Positions 10,085-19,260 of a DNA stretch of 64,000 nt are shown piece by piece. The translations under genes were made by a program, and so were the position numbers. The notes beneath the pieces are model-generated. The model ran no database searches. It was not told the DNA's origin and saw nothing but the letters and a program-made list of their open reading frames with translations. Every line of letters starts with the position of its first letter. Positions within the stretch are counted from its first letter, which is position 1. The stretch spans positions 4,416,001 through 4,480,000 of the forward strand of contig NZ_LR743509.1 in NCBI RefSeq assembly GCF_902712875.1, given 5' to 3'. This DNA comes from Hyphomicrobium sp. ghe19. Lineage in GTDB: Bacteria; Pseudomonadota; Alphaproteobacteria; Rhizobiales; Hyphomicrobiaceae.

Positions 10085-12886
10085 TTAGGCGCGGGCGGGT
10101 TCAGATGCAGTTTTCAAAGGATCGGTGTCCGGATCGAGAACGGATTGCAGCCGCGTCCGGAGCGCGTTCTGGCGCGCTTCGTTGACGATCTGCTTGCCGA
10201 CCAGATCGGTCACGTAAAACACGTCGACGGCCTTTTCGCCGAACGTGGTCACGTGCGCCGAAGCGATATCGAGAGACAGATCCGAGAGGGCGGATGTCAA
10301 TTCGTAGAGGAGGCCCGGGCGATCGCGGCCGGAAACTTCGAGAACCGTCAGGCGATCGGAGAGGGCGTTGTTGATGACGACCTCCGGCTCGACGGTAAAG
10401 GCCTCGACGCCTCTCGAACCTGAGCGCCGCTTTTGCAGGAGCCCCGCTAGCTGTTCCTTGCCGTTCAGCAGCCGCTCGATCGTATCGATGATGCGACGTG
10501 CACGGCGAAGCTCGTCCTCGTCGTCAGGGAATTCGCGATTGAGCAGAAACGTGTCGAGTGCGAAGCCGTCCCGCGTCGTCGTGATGTGCGCGCCGGCGAT
10601 ATTGGCGCCGGCTGCAGCGCAAGCTCCGGCGAAGAGCGAGAGAAGCCTCGCATGGTTCGGGGCGAAGACCGTCAGCTCCGTTATCGCGGTAAAGGAATCG
10701 GTTTTGATCGCGGTCGCGAATTTCGTGTGCGAACGCATGGCATCGCGCACGACGTTCGCATGCTCGATTTGCGTCGCCAGATCGGTCCGCAGCCAATAGT
10801 TCTGATAGTGTCGTGCGATGAAGTTGTCGACGTCGCTCGCCGGCCAGTTGAAGAGGGCGTTGCGCAAGGCCGTCTGCGCCTCCTCGATCCGCTCACCGCG
10901 CGGCGCTTGCGTATGGCCGCCCGCAACGAGCGGTTCGGTTTCGTGATAAAGCGTGCGCAGGAGCTGACCTTTCCAGCCGTTCCAGACGCCCGGGCCGACG
11001 GCCATGATGTCGGCGGAGGTCAACAGCAGGAGCATTTTCAGGCGCTCCGGACTTTGCACGATGTTGGCGAACGCGCGGATCGTATCGGGATCGGATATGT
11101 CGCGCGAATGCGCGAAGTTGCTCATCGTCAGGTGCTCTTGGATGAGCCATGCGACGAGTTCCGTTTCTGCCGCCGTCATGCCCAGTCGCGGGCAGATCTT
11201 GCGCGCGATGCGTGCTCCGACCGTCGAGTGGCTTTCCTTGCGGCCTTTGCCGATGTCGTGAATGAAAGCCGCAACGAGCAGGGCACGGCGATTTTGAAGT
11301 GAGGAGAAGACGGCCGTCGAGAGCGGCAGCTCGGCTGCAAGATCGCCGCGCTCGATGGCAACGATGTTGCCGAGCGTTCGCAATAGATGCTCATCGACCG
11401 TGTAGTGATGATACATGTTGAACTGCATCATCGCGACGATGCGGCCGAACTCGGGCAGGAAGCGGCCGAGCACGCCGGCTTCGTTCATGTGCCGGAGCGA
11501 GGCTTCCGGATTGCCATGCGCGGTCAGCAGCGAGAGGAATATGCTGTTGGCTTCGGGATCATGCCGCAGCTTGTCGTCGATCAGTCGAAGCGAACCGCGA
11601 AGCAGACGAATGGCATCCGGATGGAGGTAGGCGCCCGTGTTCGCGGCCTGCGCGAAGAAGCGAATAAGATTGACCGGATCGCGGACGAAGACATCGGCGT
11701 CGGCGACGTTCAGCCGATCGTTGTCGATGCGGAAATCGGTTTTCTGGCGGACTTCGCGCCGCATCTTCCAGCTCAGGGGATTGAGCAGGCGCTTATAGCC
11801 GGGCGACGTCTTCAGCTGCTGCATTTCGAGCGCGCCGCAGAGGATCGTCGTCAGGTCGCCGACGTCTTTTGCGATGAGAAAATAATGCTTCATGAAGCGT
11901 TCGACCGCGCGCAGCCCTTCACGCGACGTATAGCCGAGGCTTTGTGCCATTGCGGGCTGCACCTCGAACGACAGAACCTCTTCGGCCCGTCCCGTCAGGA
12001 AGTGCAGGAAGCAGCGAACGCGCCAGAGAAAATCTTCGCAGCGGCGGAAGGTCTGCACCTCTTCGGGCGTAAATATTCCGGCTTCGACGGCCGCGGCGCC
12101 AACGTCCTGATTGAAGATGTATTTCGACAGCCAATGCAACGTATGCAGATCGCGGAGGCCGCCCTTGCCGTCCTTGATGTTCGGTTCGACCTTGTAACGG
12201 CTCGAACCGGCGCGCCGCGTTCGCTCGTCGCGTTCGGCCATCTTGGCGTCGATGAACTGGCGTGCCGTGCCGGCGACGACTTCAGAGCGGAAACGATCCT
12301 CGAATTCGGCAAAAAGCTGCTTGTCTCCGAGGATGAGGCGGGAATCGAGGAGTGCCGTTCGGATCGTGATATCGGCGAGGCCGAGCTTCAGGCACTGTTC
12401 GACGGTGCGCGTCGCGTGCCCGACTTTGAAGCCCAGATCCCAAAGCAGATAGAGCATGTATTCGGCGACGCTCTCGCCCCATGGCGTCTGCTTGTAGGGG
12501 AGCAGGAACAGGAGATCGATGTCGGAGCCCGGCGCGAGGAGGCCGCGTCCGTAGCCCCCTGTCGCCACGATTGCCATTCGCTCGGCGTCGGACGGGTTGG
12601 TCGCGCGATAGACGTGCGTTACCGTGTAATCGTAGATCAGCCTGATCATCTCGTCCTGAAACAGGCTCAGGCCGGCGGCGCATCGTCTGCCGTTGCCGTC
12701 GGCTTCAAGCGCGGTTCGCGCAGATTCCCGGGCGTTCTTGAGAATCGTCTTCAGGCTGTCGAGGACCTTGGGCCGTGCTTCAAATGGTGACGGACTCGCA
12801 TTGAAATGCGCGGTCAGTTCGCGACGCGCCGCGACCGTATCGAAGTAAGGCGGGGGGACCAGCACACTGAATGTTTCGTCGGTCAA
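10085..12886 (-). CDS. glnD: Bifunctional uridylyltransferase / uridylyl-removing enzyme (PII)
   Basis: Nitrogen sensor that uridylylates PII proteins when glutamine is low and deuridylylates them when it is high. The nucleotidyltransferase motif GG...GSDIDLLF is at about 110-127, an HD-domain signature (AAFIHDIGKGRKESHS) lies near the middle, and two ACT domains (glutamine sensing) are at the C-terminus. The 933-aa length is normal. Its start overlaps the mutS stop by 4 bases (12883-12886), so mutS-glnD are probably coupled. Confidence 0.97.
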   Translation of the reverse strand: MTDETFSVLVPPPYFDTVAARRELTAHFNASPSPFEARPKVLDSLKTILKNARESARTALEADGNGRRCAAGLSLFQDEMIRLIYDYTVTHVYRATNPSDAERMAIVATGGYGRGLLAPGSDIDLLFLLPYKQTPWGESVAEYMLYLLWDLGFKVGHATRTVEQCLKLGLADITIRTALLDSRLILGDKQLFAEFEDRFRSEVVAGTARQFIDAKMAERDERTRRAGSSRYKVEPNIKDGKGGLRDLHTLHWLSKYIFNQDVGAAAVEAGIFTPEEVQTFRRCEDFLWRVRCFLHFLTGRAEEVLSFEVQPAMAQSLGYTSREGLRAVERFMKHYFLIAKDVGDLTTILCGALEMQQLKTSPGYKRLLNPLSWKMRREVRQKTDFRIDNDRLNVADADVFVRDPVNLIRFFAQAANTGAYLHPDAIRLLRGSLRLIDDKLRHDPEANSIFLSLLTAHGNPEASLRHMNEAGVLGRFLPEFGRIVAMMQFNMYHHYTVDEHLLRTLGNIVAIERGDLAAELPLSTAVFSSLQNRRALLVAAFIHDIGKGRKESHSTVGARIARKICPRLGMTAAETELVAWLIQEHLTMSNFAHSRDISDPDTIRAFANIVQSPERLKMLLLLTSADIMAVGPGVWNGWKGQLLRTLYHETEPLVAGGHTQAPRGERIEEAQTALRNALFNWPASDVDNFIARHYQNYWLRTDLATQIEHANVVRDAMRSHTKFATAIKTDSFTAITELTVFAPNHARLLSLFAGACAAAGANIAGAHITTTRDGFALDTFLLNREFPDDEDELRRARRIIDTIERLLNGKEQLAGLLQKRRSGSRGVEAFTVEPEVVINNALSDRLTVLEVSGRDRPGLLYELTSALSDLSLDIASAHVTTFGEKAVDVFYVTDLVGKQIVNEARQNALRTRLQSVLDPDTDPLKTASEPARA

Positions 12887-15708
12887 GGCTTTGTCTTCTT
12901 CTGGGCTTCGGCAAGGGCCTTGAGTTCATAAAGCTTTTCGAGCGCCGCCTTCGGCGACAATTCATCAGGATGCATGGCGGTGAGCAGCTTTTCAACGGCT
13001 GAAGGCTCATTGGCCGTGGCTGCGCCCGTCGGCCGCGCTGCTGAAAACAAAGGTAGATCGTCGATCCCTTCATTGTCGACGCGCGGACGCCGATCCGCCT
13101 TCTCCAATCGCTCCAAAACCTGACGGGCCCGGGTGACAACGGCGTCCGGCAGGCCCGCCAGCTTCGCGACCTGGATACCGTACGAGCGGTTGGCGGCGCC
13201 GGGCTTAACTTTATGCAGAAAAACGATGGTATCCTGCCATTCGGCAACGTCCATCGTGACGTTTGCGATCCCGTCGAGGCGTCGCGCAAGCGCGGTCAGC
13301 TCGTGATAGTGGGTGGCGAAGAGCGCCCGCGCCTTGGTTATTCCGTGCAGGTATTCGACGGTTGCCCAAGCGATGGATAGCCCGTCGAACGTCGCGGTGC
13401 CGCGGCCGATCTCGTCGAGAATGACGAGGGAATGCTCCGTCGCCTGATTGAGGATGGCGGCCGTTTCGACCATTTCGACCATGAAGGTCGAGCGTCCGCG
13501 CGCCAGGTCGTCGGACGCGCCGACGCGCGAGAATAGCCGGTCGACGATACCGATGTGTGCGGATCGTGCGGGCACGTACGAGCCCATTTGCGCCATTACC
13601 GTGATGAGGGCGTTCTGGCGGAGGAAGGTCGATTTGCCGGCCATATTCGGGCCGGTCACAAGCCATATGCGGGCGTCCGGCAGCTCGTCGAAGCCGGGGG
13701 GCGCTGCTGCTCCGCCCCTGCCTAGGACGCAGTCATTTTCGATGAAAGCCGCGCCTTCACTTTTCGCCAGGGCTTGCTGAACGACAGGGTGACGGCCGCC
13801 GCGGATTTCGAATGCCGAGCTTTGGTCCGTGATCGGCCGCACATAGCCTTGTTCGAGCGCCAGAGATGCGAGCGCTGCATAGACGTCGAGTTCGCCAAGT
13901 GCGCCTGCGGCCGCGCCGAGCGCCTCCGTTGCCGCTCCGATGTGTTGCGCGAGGCTCGCGAAGATTTCCTGTTCCAAGCTCAGCGCGCGTTCGCTTGCGG
14001 ATGCGATCTGGCCTTCGATTTCGAGCAGCTCTGTGGTCGCAAATCGCACCGCGTTGGCCATCGTTTGCCGATGTCTGAAGCGTTCGGACAGAGGAGGTGA
14101 CAGCAGCGGCTTGGCGTTGAGCTGTGTCACCTCGATGTAGAAGCCGAGGATGTTGTTGTGGCGGACGCGAAGCGTCTTGACGCCTGTCTCTTCGATGTAG
14201 CGCGCTTCGAGATCCGCCATCACGCGGCGGCTATCGTTCCGCAATGCGCGAGCCCTATCGAGATCGGCGTTGTAGCCGTCTTTGACGAAGCCCCCGTCGC
14301 GTTTGAGAAGCGGCGGATCTTCGACGAGAGCTCTGTCGAGCGCCGAAGCGAGCGACGGCGGGACCGCTGTAAGACGCGAGCGGATCGATTGAAGTTCGGG
14401 CGGCAGTGGCAGCGGTCCTGTCGCCGCCGTCAGCATGGTGGCAGCTTCGCCGGCTGCCTCCAGGGCGTCGCGCACGGCTGCCAAATCGCGAGGGCCGCCG
14501 CGTCCGAAACCCAGTCGCGGCAAGGCGCGTGCGAGATCGGGCGTTCCGCGGAGGAGGAAGCGGAGGTCATCCATCAGGCGGCGATTGGAAAGCAAGCAGC
14601 TGACGGCGTCGAGCCTCGCTTCGATTGCGAGAGGATCGGTGAGAGGACTCGAGATTCGTGCAAGCAATTCGCGGGCGCCTGCGCCGGTTATCGTCCGGTC
14701 GATGGCGCCGAGCAGCGACGATGACTTGTCGCCGGATGACGACTTCACCAATTCGAGGCTCGTTCGGCTCGCCGCATCGATGAAGAGGCAGGCGCTGCCG
14801 GTACGGCGAGGGGCGTGAATGAGCGGCTTCTGGCCCATTTGAGTCAGGTCGACGTATTTCAGAACTGCGCCGATCGCCGCCAGCTCGCGGCGCGAGAACC
14901 CTCCGAAGCCTGCGAGATCGGCAACGCCCAAGCAGGCTTTGAGATCGCGTGTGCCTGCAGCGCTGTCGAAATATGCGGAGGGGATCGGCGTCGTCTTGCC
15001 GCCCGAATATTCAACCGCCCTGACGAATGTTTGATCGGCGAGCAGCGTATCGGGGGCGAGCACTTCGCTCGGCGCTAAGCGAATGAGCTCGCCGGCGAGA
15101 TCGAGGGCGGAAATCTCGGCCACTTCGAATTCACCCGTCGAGATGTCGAGTGAGGCGAGCGCGACGCGCGTTTGGGCCGGGTCGTTTGCGCCGGATGACG
15201 AGCCAAAAACGGCGGTCAAGTAATTGCTGGCTTTGGCGTCGAGAAGCGCTTCTTCAGTGAGCGTGCCGGGCGTGACGAGGCGCACGACATCGCGTTTGAC
15301 GACAGCCTTGGCACCACGCTTTCTCGCTTCAGCGGGATCTTCGAGCTGCTCGCAAACGGCGACGCGATACCCCTTCTTAATCAAACGCTGCAAATATTCG
15401 TCGGCCCGGTGCACGGGGACGCCGCACATCGGGATGTCGTTCCCCCTGTGCTTGCCGCGCTTCGTCAAAACGATCGACAGCGCTTCGGACGCGGTAACCG
15501 CATCTTCAAAGAATAGCTCGTAGAAGTCTCCCATGCGGTACCAAAGGAGACTGTCCGGATTTGCTGCCTTGATTTCGAGGTACTGCGCCATCGACGGCGT
15601 CGCCTCGTAAGAGACGGCCGGTTCACCTTCGCTGTGCGACACTTCGGCTGTCGCCGGCGGCTCCGATTCGGGTGGCCTGCTCTTGCGCTGCACGTCGGTT
15701 CTGGACAT
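12883..15708 (-). CDS. mutS: DNA mismatch repair protein MutS
   Basis: Mismatch-recognition ATPase. The mismatch-contacting FYE is in RMGDFYELF near the N-terminus. Walker A GPNMAGKS is at about 686-693 and Walker B DEIGRGT at about 765-771; THYHELT and the C-terminal tail follow. ATG 15708 gives 941 aa; the frame is open 6 codons further. The N-terminus carries about 35 poorly conserved residues before the mismatch-binding domain. It is divergent from maeB and coupled to glnD downstream. Confidence 0.97.
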   Translation of the reverse strand: MSRTDVQRKSRPPESEPPATAEVSHSEGEPAVSYEATPSMAQYLEIKAANPDSLLWYRMGDFYELFFEDAVTASEALSIVLTKRGKHRGNDIPMCGVPVHRADEYLQRLIKKGYRVAVCEQLEDPAEARKRGAKAVVKRDVVRLVTPGTLTEEALLDAKASNYLTAVFGSSSGANDPAQTRVALASLDISTGEFEVAEISALDLAGELIRLAPSEVLAPDTLLADQTFVRAVEYSGGKTTPIPSAYFDSAAGTRDLKACLGVADLAGFGGFSRRELAAIGAVLKYVDLTQMGQKPLIHAPRRTGSACLFIDAASRTSLELVKSSSGDKSSSLLGAIDRTITGAGARELLARISSPLTDPLAIEARLDAVSCLLSNRRLMDDLRFLLRGTPDLARALPRLGFGRGGPRDLAAVRDALEAAGEAATMLTAATGPLPLPPELQSIRSRLTAVPPSLASALDRALVEDPPLLKRDGGFVKDGYNADLDRARALRNDSRRVMADLEARYIEETGVKTLRVRHNNILGFYIEVTQLNAKPLLSPPLSERFRHRQTMANAVRFATTELLEIEGQIASASERALSLEQEIFASLAQHIGAATEALGAAAGALGELDVYAALASLALEQGYVRPITDQSSAFEIRGGRHPVVQQALAKSEGAAFIENDCVLGRGGAAAPPGFDELPDARIWLVTGPNMAGKSTFLRQNALITVMAQMGSYVPARSAHIGIVDRLFSRVGASDDLARGRSTFMVEMVETAAILNQATEHSLVILDEIGRGTATFDGLSIAWATVEYLHGITKARALFATHYHELTALARRLDGIANVTMDVAEWQDTIVFLHKVKPGAANRSYGIQVAKLAGLPDAVVTRARQVLERLEKADRRPRVDNEGIDDLPLFSAARPTGAATANEPSAVEKLLTAMHPDELSPKAALEKLYELKALAEAQKKTKP

Positions 15709-15905
15709 CAAGTGACTACGTTTCAATTTGCCCCATTGGCCTTGATCGATGGCGCAGCGTGAGACGCTCCATCGCCCCGATCGAAGCGTCGGATATGCAT
15801 AGGTTGCTGTCTCGCCTGCTGCAACCTATCGTGCCGGCACTTTTCCCCTGATGTGTGGTTCAGCAGCAAATGCCGCCCGCAAAAATCGATAAACGGTCCA
15901 ACAAC

Positions 15906-18179
15906 ATGGCCTCCCTTCATCGCGCAGCCCAAGTTACGGCTCAGGAAGCGCTCGCCTTTCACGCGGGCGGCAAGCCCGGCAAACTCGAGATTACGCCGAC
16001 GAAGCCCCTGGCCACGCAGCGCGATCTGTCACTTGCTTACTCTCCGGGCGTTGCTATTCCGGTTCTCGCGATCGCGGAGAACCCACGGGACGCATATGCC
16101 TATACGAGCAAAGGCAACTTCATCGCGGTGGTGTCGAACGGCACGGCCATTCTCGGACTTGGCAATCTCGGCGCGCTGGCTGCAAAGCCGGTCATGGAAG
16201 GCAAGGCGGCGCTGTTCAAGCGGTTCGCGGACCTCGATGCCATCGATCTCCTCGTCGACACGGCCGATCCCGAGGCCTTTATCAACTCAGTTCGTTATCT
16301 TGGACCCTCGTTCGGCGGCATAAATCTCGAAGACATCAAGTCGCCCGACTGTTTCGTCATCGAGGAGAAACTCAAAGAGCTGCTCGATATCCCGGTCTTC
16401 CATGACGATCAGCATGGGACGGCGATCGTCGTTGCGGCGGGCATCCTGAATGGTCTCCGAGTCGTCGAGAAAGACATCGGCGACGTGAAGCTCGTCTGTG
16501 CCGGCGCGGGTGCTGCGGCGCTTGCCTGTCTCAATCTGCTCGTGATGATCGGCGTCAAGCGCGAACACATCACCGTCTGCGATATCGAAGGCGTCGTCTA
16601 TGAGGGCCGCAAGGAACTCATGGACATCTACAAGGCGCCCTTCGCGCAGAAGACGAATGCGAGGGTGCTGGCGGAGGTCATTGAAGGCGCCGACATTTTC
16701 CTCGGGCTCTCGGCGGCGGGTGTGCTTTCGCAAGAGATGGTCGCGACGATGGGGCCAAAGCCAATCATTTTCGCGATGGCAAACCCCGATCCGGAAATTA
16801 CACCGGAAGAAGTGAAGGCTGTCCGGTCCGACGCGATCATGGCGACGGGCCGCTCCGACTATCCAAACCAGGTCAACAACGTTCTCTGCTTCCCCTTCAT
16901 CTTTCGCGGCGCGCTCGACGTTCACGCGACGACGATCAACGACGCGATGAAGATTGCCGCAGCGGAAGCCATCGCGGCGCTCGCGCGCGCCGAGGTTCCG
17001 GACAAGGTCGCGGCAGCCTTTCTCGGAGAACGTCCGACGTTCGGGCCGGGGTACATCATTCCCGCGCCGTTCGACCCGCGGCTTCTGCCGCACGTTTCGG
17101 CGGCCGTTGCGAAAGCCGCAATGGATTCCGGCGTGGCGCGCAATCCGATCGTCGATATGGAAGGCTACGTCGCAAGGTTGAGGGGCCGCCTCGATCCCGT
17201 CGCAAGCTGGCTGCAATCGACATTCGATGCCGTTCGCAGCGATCCGAAACGCGTTGTCTTCGCCGAGGGCGAAGATCACGCTGTCATTCGCGCGGCCAAC
17301 ACGTTTCTGCAGCAGGGCTTTGGGCAGCCGATCCTGATCGGTTCGAAAAAGATCGTCACCGAGCGGTTTCGCGAACTCGGCATACCGCTTCGAAAAGAAT
17401 TCGCTTTGATCGACACGACGGCGTCACCGTTTCTCGAAGAGTTCTCGGATTTTCTCTATTCGCGTCTTCAGCGGCGGGGATATCTGAAGCGCGATTGCGA
17501 ACGCCTCGTCACCAACGAGCGCAATGTGTTCGGCGCGTTGATGGTGGCGCACGGCCATGCGGACGCGATGGTTTCCGGTGTGACGCGCAACTGGACGAGC
17601 GTCTATTCCGATGTTCATCGCGTCATGGATCAAAAGCCGGGACGTCACGTGATCGGCGTCTCGCTGGCATTGAACCGCGGCCGCGCCGTTCTCATCGCCG
17701 ACACCAGCATCCATGACATGCCGACTGCAGAGCAGCTCGCCGATATCGCCGTGGAAGCCGCGCGCGCCGCACGTGCCTTTGGTATCGAGCCGCGTGTGGC
17801 GCTGCTCGCTTACTCGAATTTCGGCCAGCCGAAGAGCGAACGCACGGAGAAGGTTCGGCAGGCGGTGCGTATTCTCGACGAGCGTCTTGTCGATTTCGAG
17901 TACGACGGGGATATGGCTGCCGACGTCGCGCTCAATCGCTCGCTTATGGATCATTATCCGTTCTGCCGTCTGTCGGACACGGCGAACGTTCTCGTCATGC
18001 CGGCGTTTCACGCCGCATCGATTTCAACCAAGATGCTGAAAGAGCTCGGTGGCGCGACGCTCATCGGGCCGATCGTCGTCGGTCTTTCGCATCCGGTGCA
18101 GATCTGCACGTTCGGGTCGACCGACGCCGATATCGTCAATATGGCGGCGCTCGCAGCCTACGGCGCCGGCCGCACGTAA
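15906..18179 (+). CDS. maeB: NADP-dependent malic enzyme with phosphotransacetylase-like domain
   Basis: Oxidative decarboxylation of malate to pyruvate with NADPH formation. The N-terminal malic enzyme half shows TQRDLSLAYSPGVA, FHDDQHGTA and the nucleotide site CAGAGAAALA. The C-terminal ~330 residues form a phosphate-acetyltransferase-like domain that is regulatory and inactive in known MaeB proteins. ATG 15906 gives 757 aa; GTG 15855 and ATG 15870 are in-frame alternatives and none has a clear ribosome site. It is the only rightward gene in the first 24 kb. Confidence 0.95.
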   Translation: MASLHRAAQVTAQEALAFHAGGKPGKLEITPTKPLATQRDLSLAYSPGVAIPVLAIAENPRDAYAYTSKGNFIAVVSNGTAILGLGNLGALAAKPVMEGKAALFKRFADLDAIDLLVDTADPEAFINSVRYLGPSFGGINLEDIKSPDCFVIEEKLKELLDIPVFHDDQHGTAIVVAAGILNGLRVVEKDIGDVKLVCAGAGAAALACLNLLVMIGVKREHITVCDIEGVVYEGRKELMDIYKAPFAQKTNARVLAEVIEGADIFLGLSAAGVLSQEMVATMGPKPIIFAMANPDPEITPEEVKAVRSDAIMATGRSDYPNQVNNVLCFPFIFRGALDVHATTINDAMKIAAAEAIAALARAEVPDKVAAAFLGERPTFGPGYIIPAPFDPRLLPHVSAAVAKAAMDSGVARNPIVDMEGYVARLRGRLDPVASWLQSTFDAVRSDPKRVVFAEGEDHAVIRAANTFLQQGFGQPILIGSKKIVTERFRELGIPLRKEFALIDTTASPFLEEFSDFLYSRLQRRGYLKRDCERLVTNERNVFGALMVAHGHADAMVSGVTRNWTSVYSDVHRVMDQKPGRHVIGVSLALNRGRAVLIADTSIHDMPTAEQLADIAVEAARAARAFGIEPRVALLAYSNFGQPKSERTEKVRQAVRILDERLVDFEYDGDMAADVALNRSLMDHYPFCRLSDTANVLVMPAFHAASISTKMLKELGGATLIGPIVVGLSHPVQICTFGSTDADIVNMAALAAYGAGRT

Positions 18180-18213
18180 AGCCGGATGCGCGGGCCGCCC
18201 GGGCGTCGACACC

Positions 18214-19182
18214 TCAGGCGTCGACGGCTATCCGGCTCTTTGTCTCGTTCGGCGTGCCATAGTGCTCGAAGTAGCGCGGATCGATATTGGCGACCGGCAT
18301 GATGACGAGAACGTCGGTCGTGCCGAATTGCTTGTCGAGTACGGCGCCGTCGCCGAAGTACGCGCCAAGACGCAGGTAAGCCTTGATAAGGGGCGGCATC
18401 GCCTTCAACGCGGCTTTCTGGTCGAGGTCGGCCTCGGGCATACGGTTCATCGGGATATAGAGATGATCCTTTGCGCGGCAGCGCCACTCAGCGGGAGCCA
18501 ATGCCCGGTGGTGAAGAAAGCTCAGCGCCATTTTGTGTTCGTCGAGGTCGATGCCTTCGAAGCTCGCGCATCCGATCATAACGTCGATACGATTTTCGCG
18601 GACGTACGTCCAAAGGCCGTGCCACAGAAGTTCAACCGACCGTTTGCTGCGATAGGGCGAGAGAACGCAGGAACGGCCGAGTTCCATGAACCGGTGCGTC
18701 GACGATTTGCGCCGTAGAAGGGGCGCAATATCGTATTCGCTTGCCGAATAGAATCCGGGGCCGCGTTCGGCAATTTCCTGGCGAAGGATACGATAGGTGC
18801 CGACGACCTTCGGCCTTTCGGGGCGTCCGGCGCGTCCCGGTTTCGTCTGATCGATATCGACAACGAGAAGGTGATCGCAAAGCGCGTCGTAGGCGTCCTC
18901 GTCGCGGCGGCGAAACTGCGCGAGCCTCGTCGGCACGGCCGACATTTCTTCGTAGAAAACCTGATAGCGAAGGCGCTGCGCGAGCTTTATTTCCGACCAT
19001 GTGCGGGCTAGTCGAACCTCGAGGTTGCCGACGCGGCCGTAGATTTTGGGTTCGATGTCGCGGGCCAATCCGGTGAGGCGAAGCGCCGGCGTCTTCACGG
19101 CGCCGAATGCTGCGAGCGCTGCCGGAAACTTCCCGGGCATGCCCGGCCGCCGTCTACCCCGGTCTGCGATCGACTGCCACAT
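18214..19182 (-). CDS. olsB: L-ornithine N-alpha-acyltransferase (OlsB-like)
   Basis: GNAT-like acyltransferase transferring a 3-hydroxyacyl chain from acyl-ACP to ornithine, the first step of phosphate-free ornithine lipid. The conserved region LRYQVFYEEM ... FMELGRSCVLSPYRSKRSVELLWHGLW ... MIGCASFEG is characteristic of the family. ATG 19182 follows an AGGAAGGA ribosome site and gives 322 aa, so it is preferred over GTG 19224. It converges on maeB. Confidence 0.88.
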   Translation of the reverse strand: MWQSIADRGRRRPGMPGKFPAALAAFGAVKTPALRLTGLARDIEPKIYGRVGNLEVRLARTWSEIKLAQRLRYQVFYEEMSAVPTRLAQFRRRDEDAYDALCDHLLVVDIDQTKPGRAGRPERPKVVGTYRILRQEIAERGPGFYSASEYDIAPLLRRKSSTHRFMELGRSCVLSPYRSKRSVELLWHGLWTYVRENRIDVMIGCASFEGIDLDEHKMALSFLHHRALAPAEWRCRAKDHLYIPMNRMPEADLDQKAALKAMPPLIKAYLRLGAYFGDGAVLDKQFGTTDVLVIMPVANIDPRYFEHYGTPNETKSRIAVDA

Positions 19183-19260
19183 AGTGCGCGCATCCTTCCT
19201 CAGTTCCTGAGATGGCGCTACCACGATTCCGTGACAGTTTTTAGATTCGATGAATGCCCG

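Noticed and set aside
11387..12790. 467-codon rightward frame opposite glnD
   Set aside because: Antisense shadow of a certain glnD gene; no ribosome site or recognisable domain.
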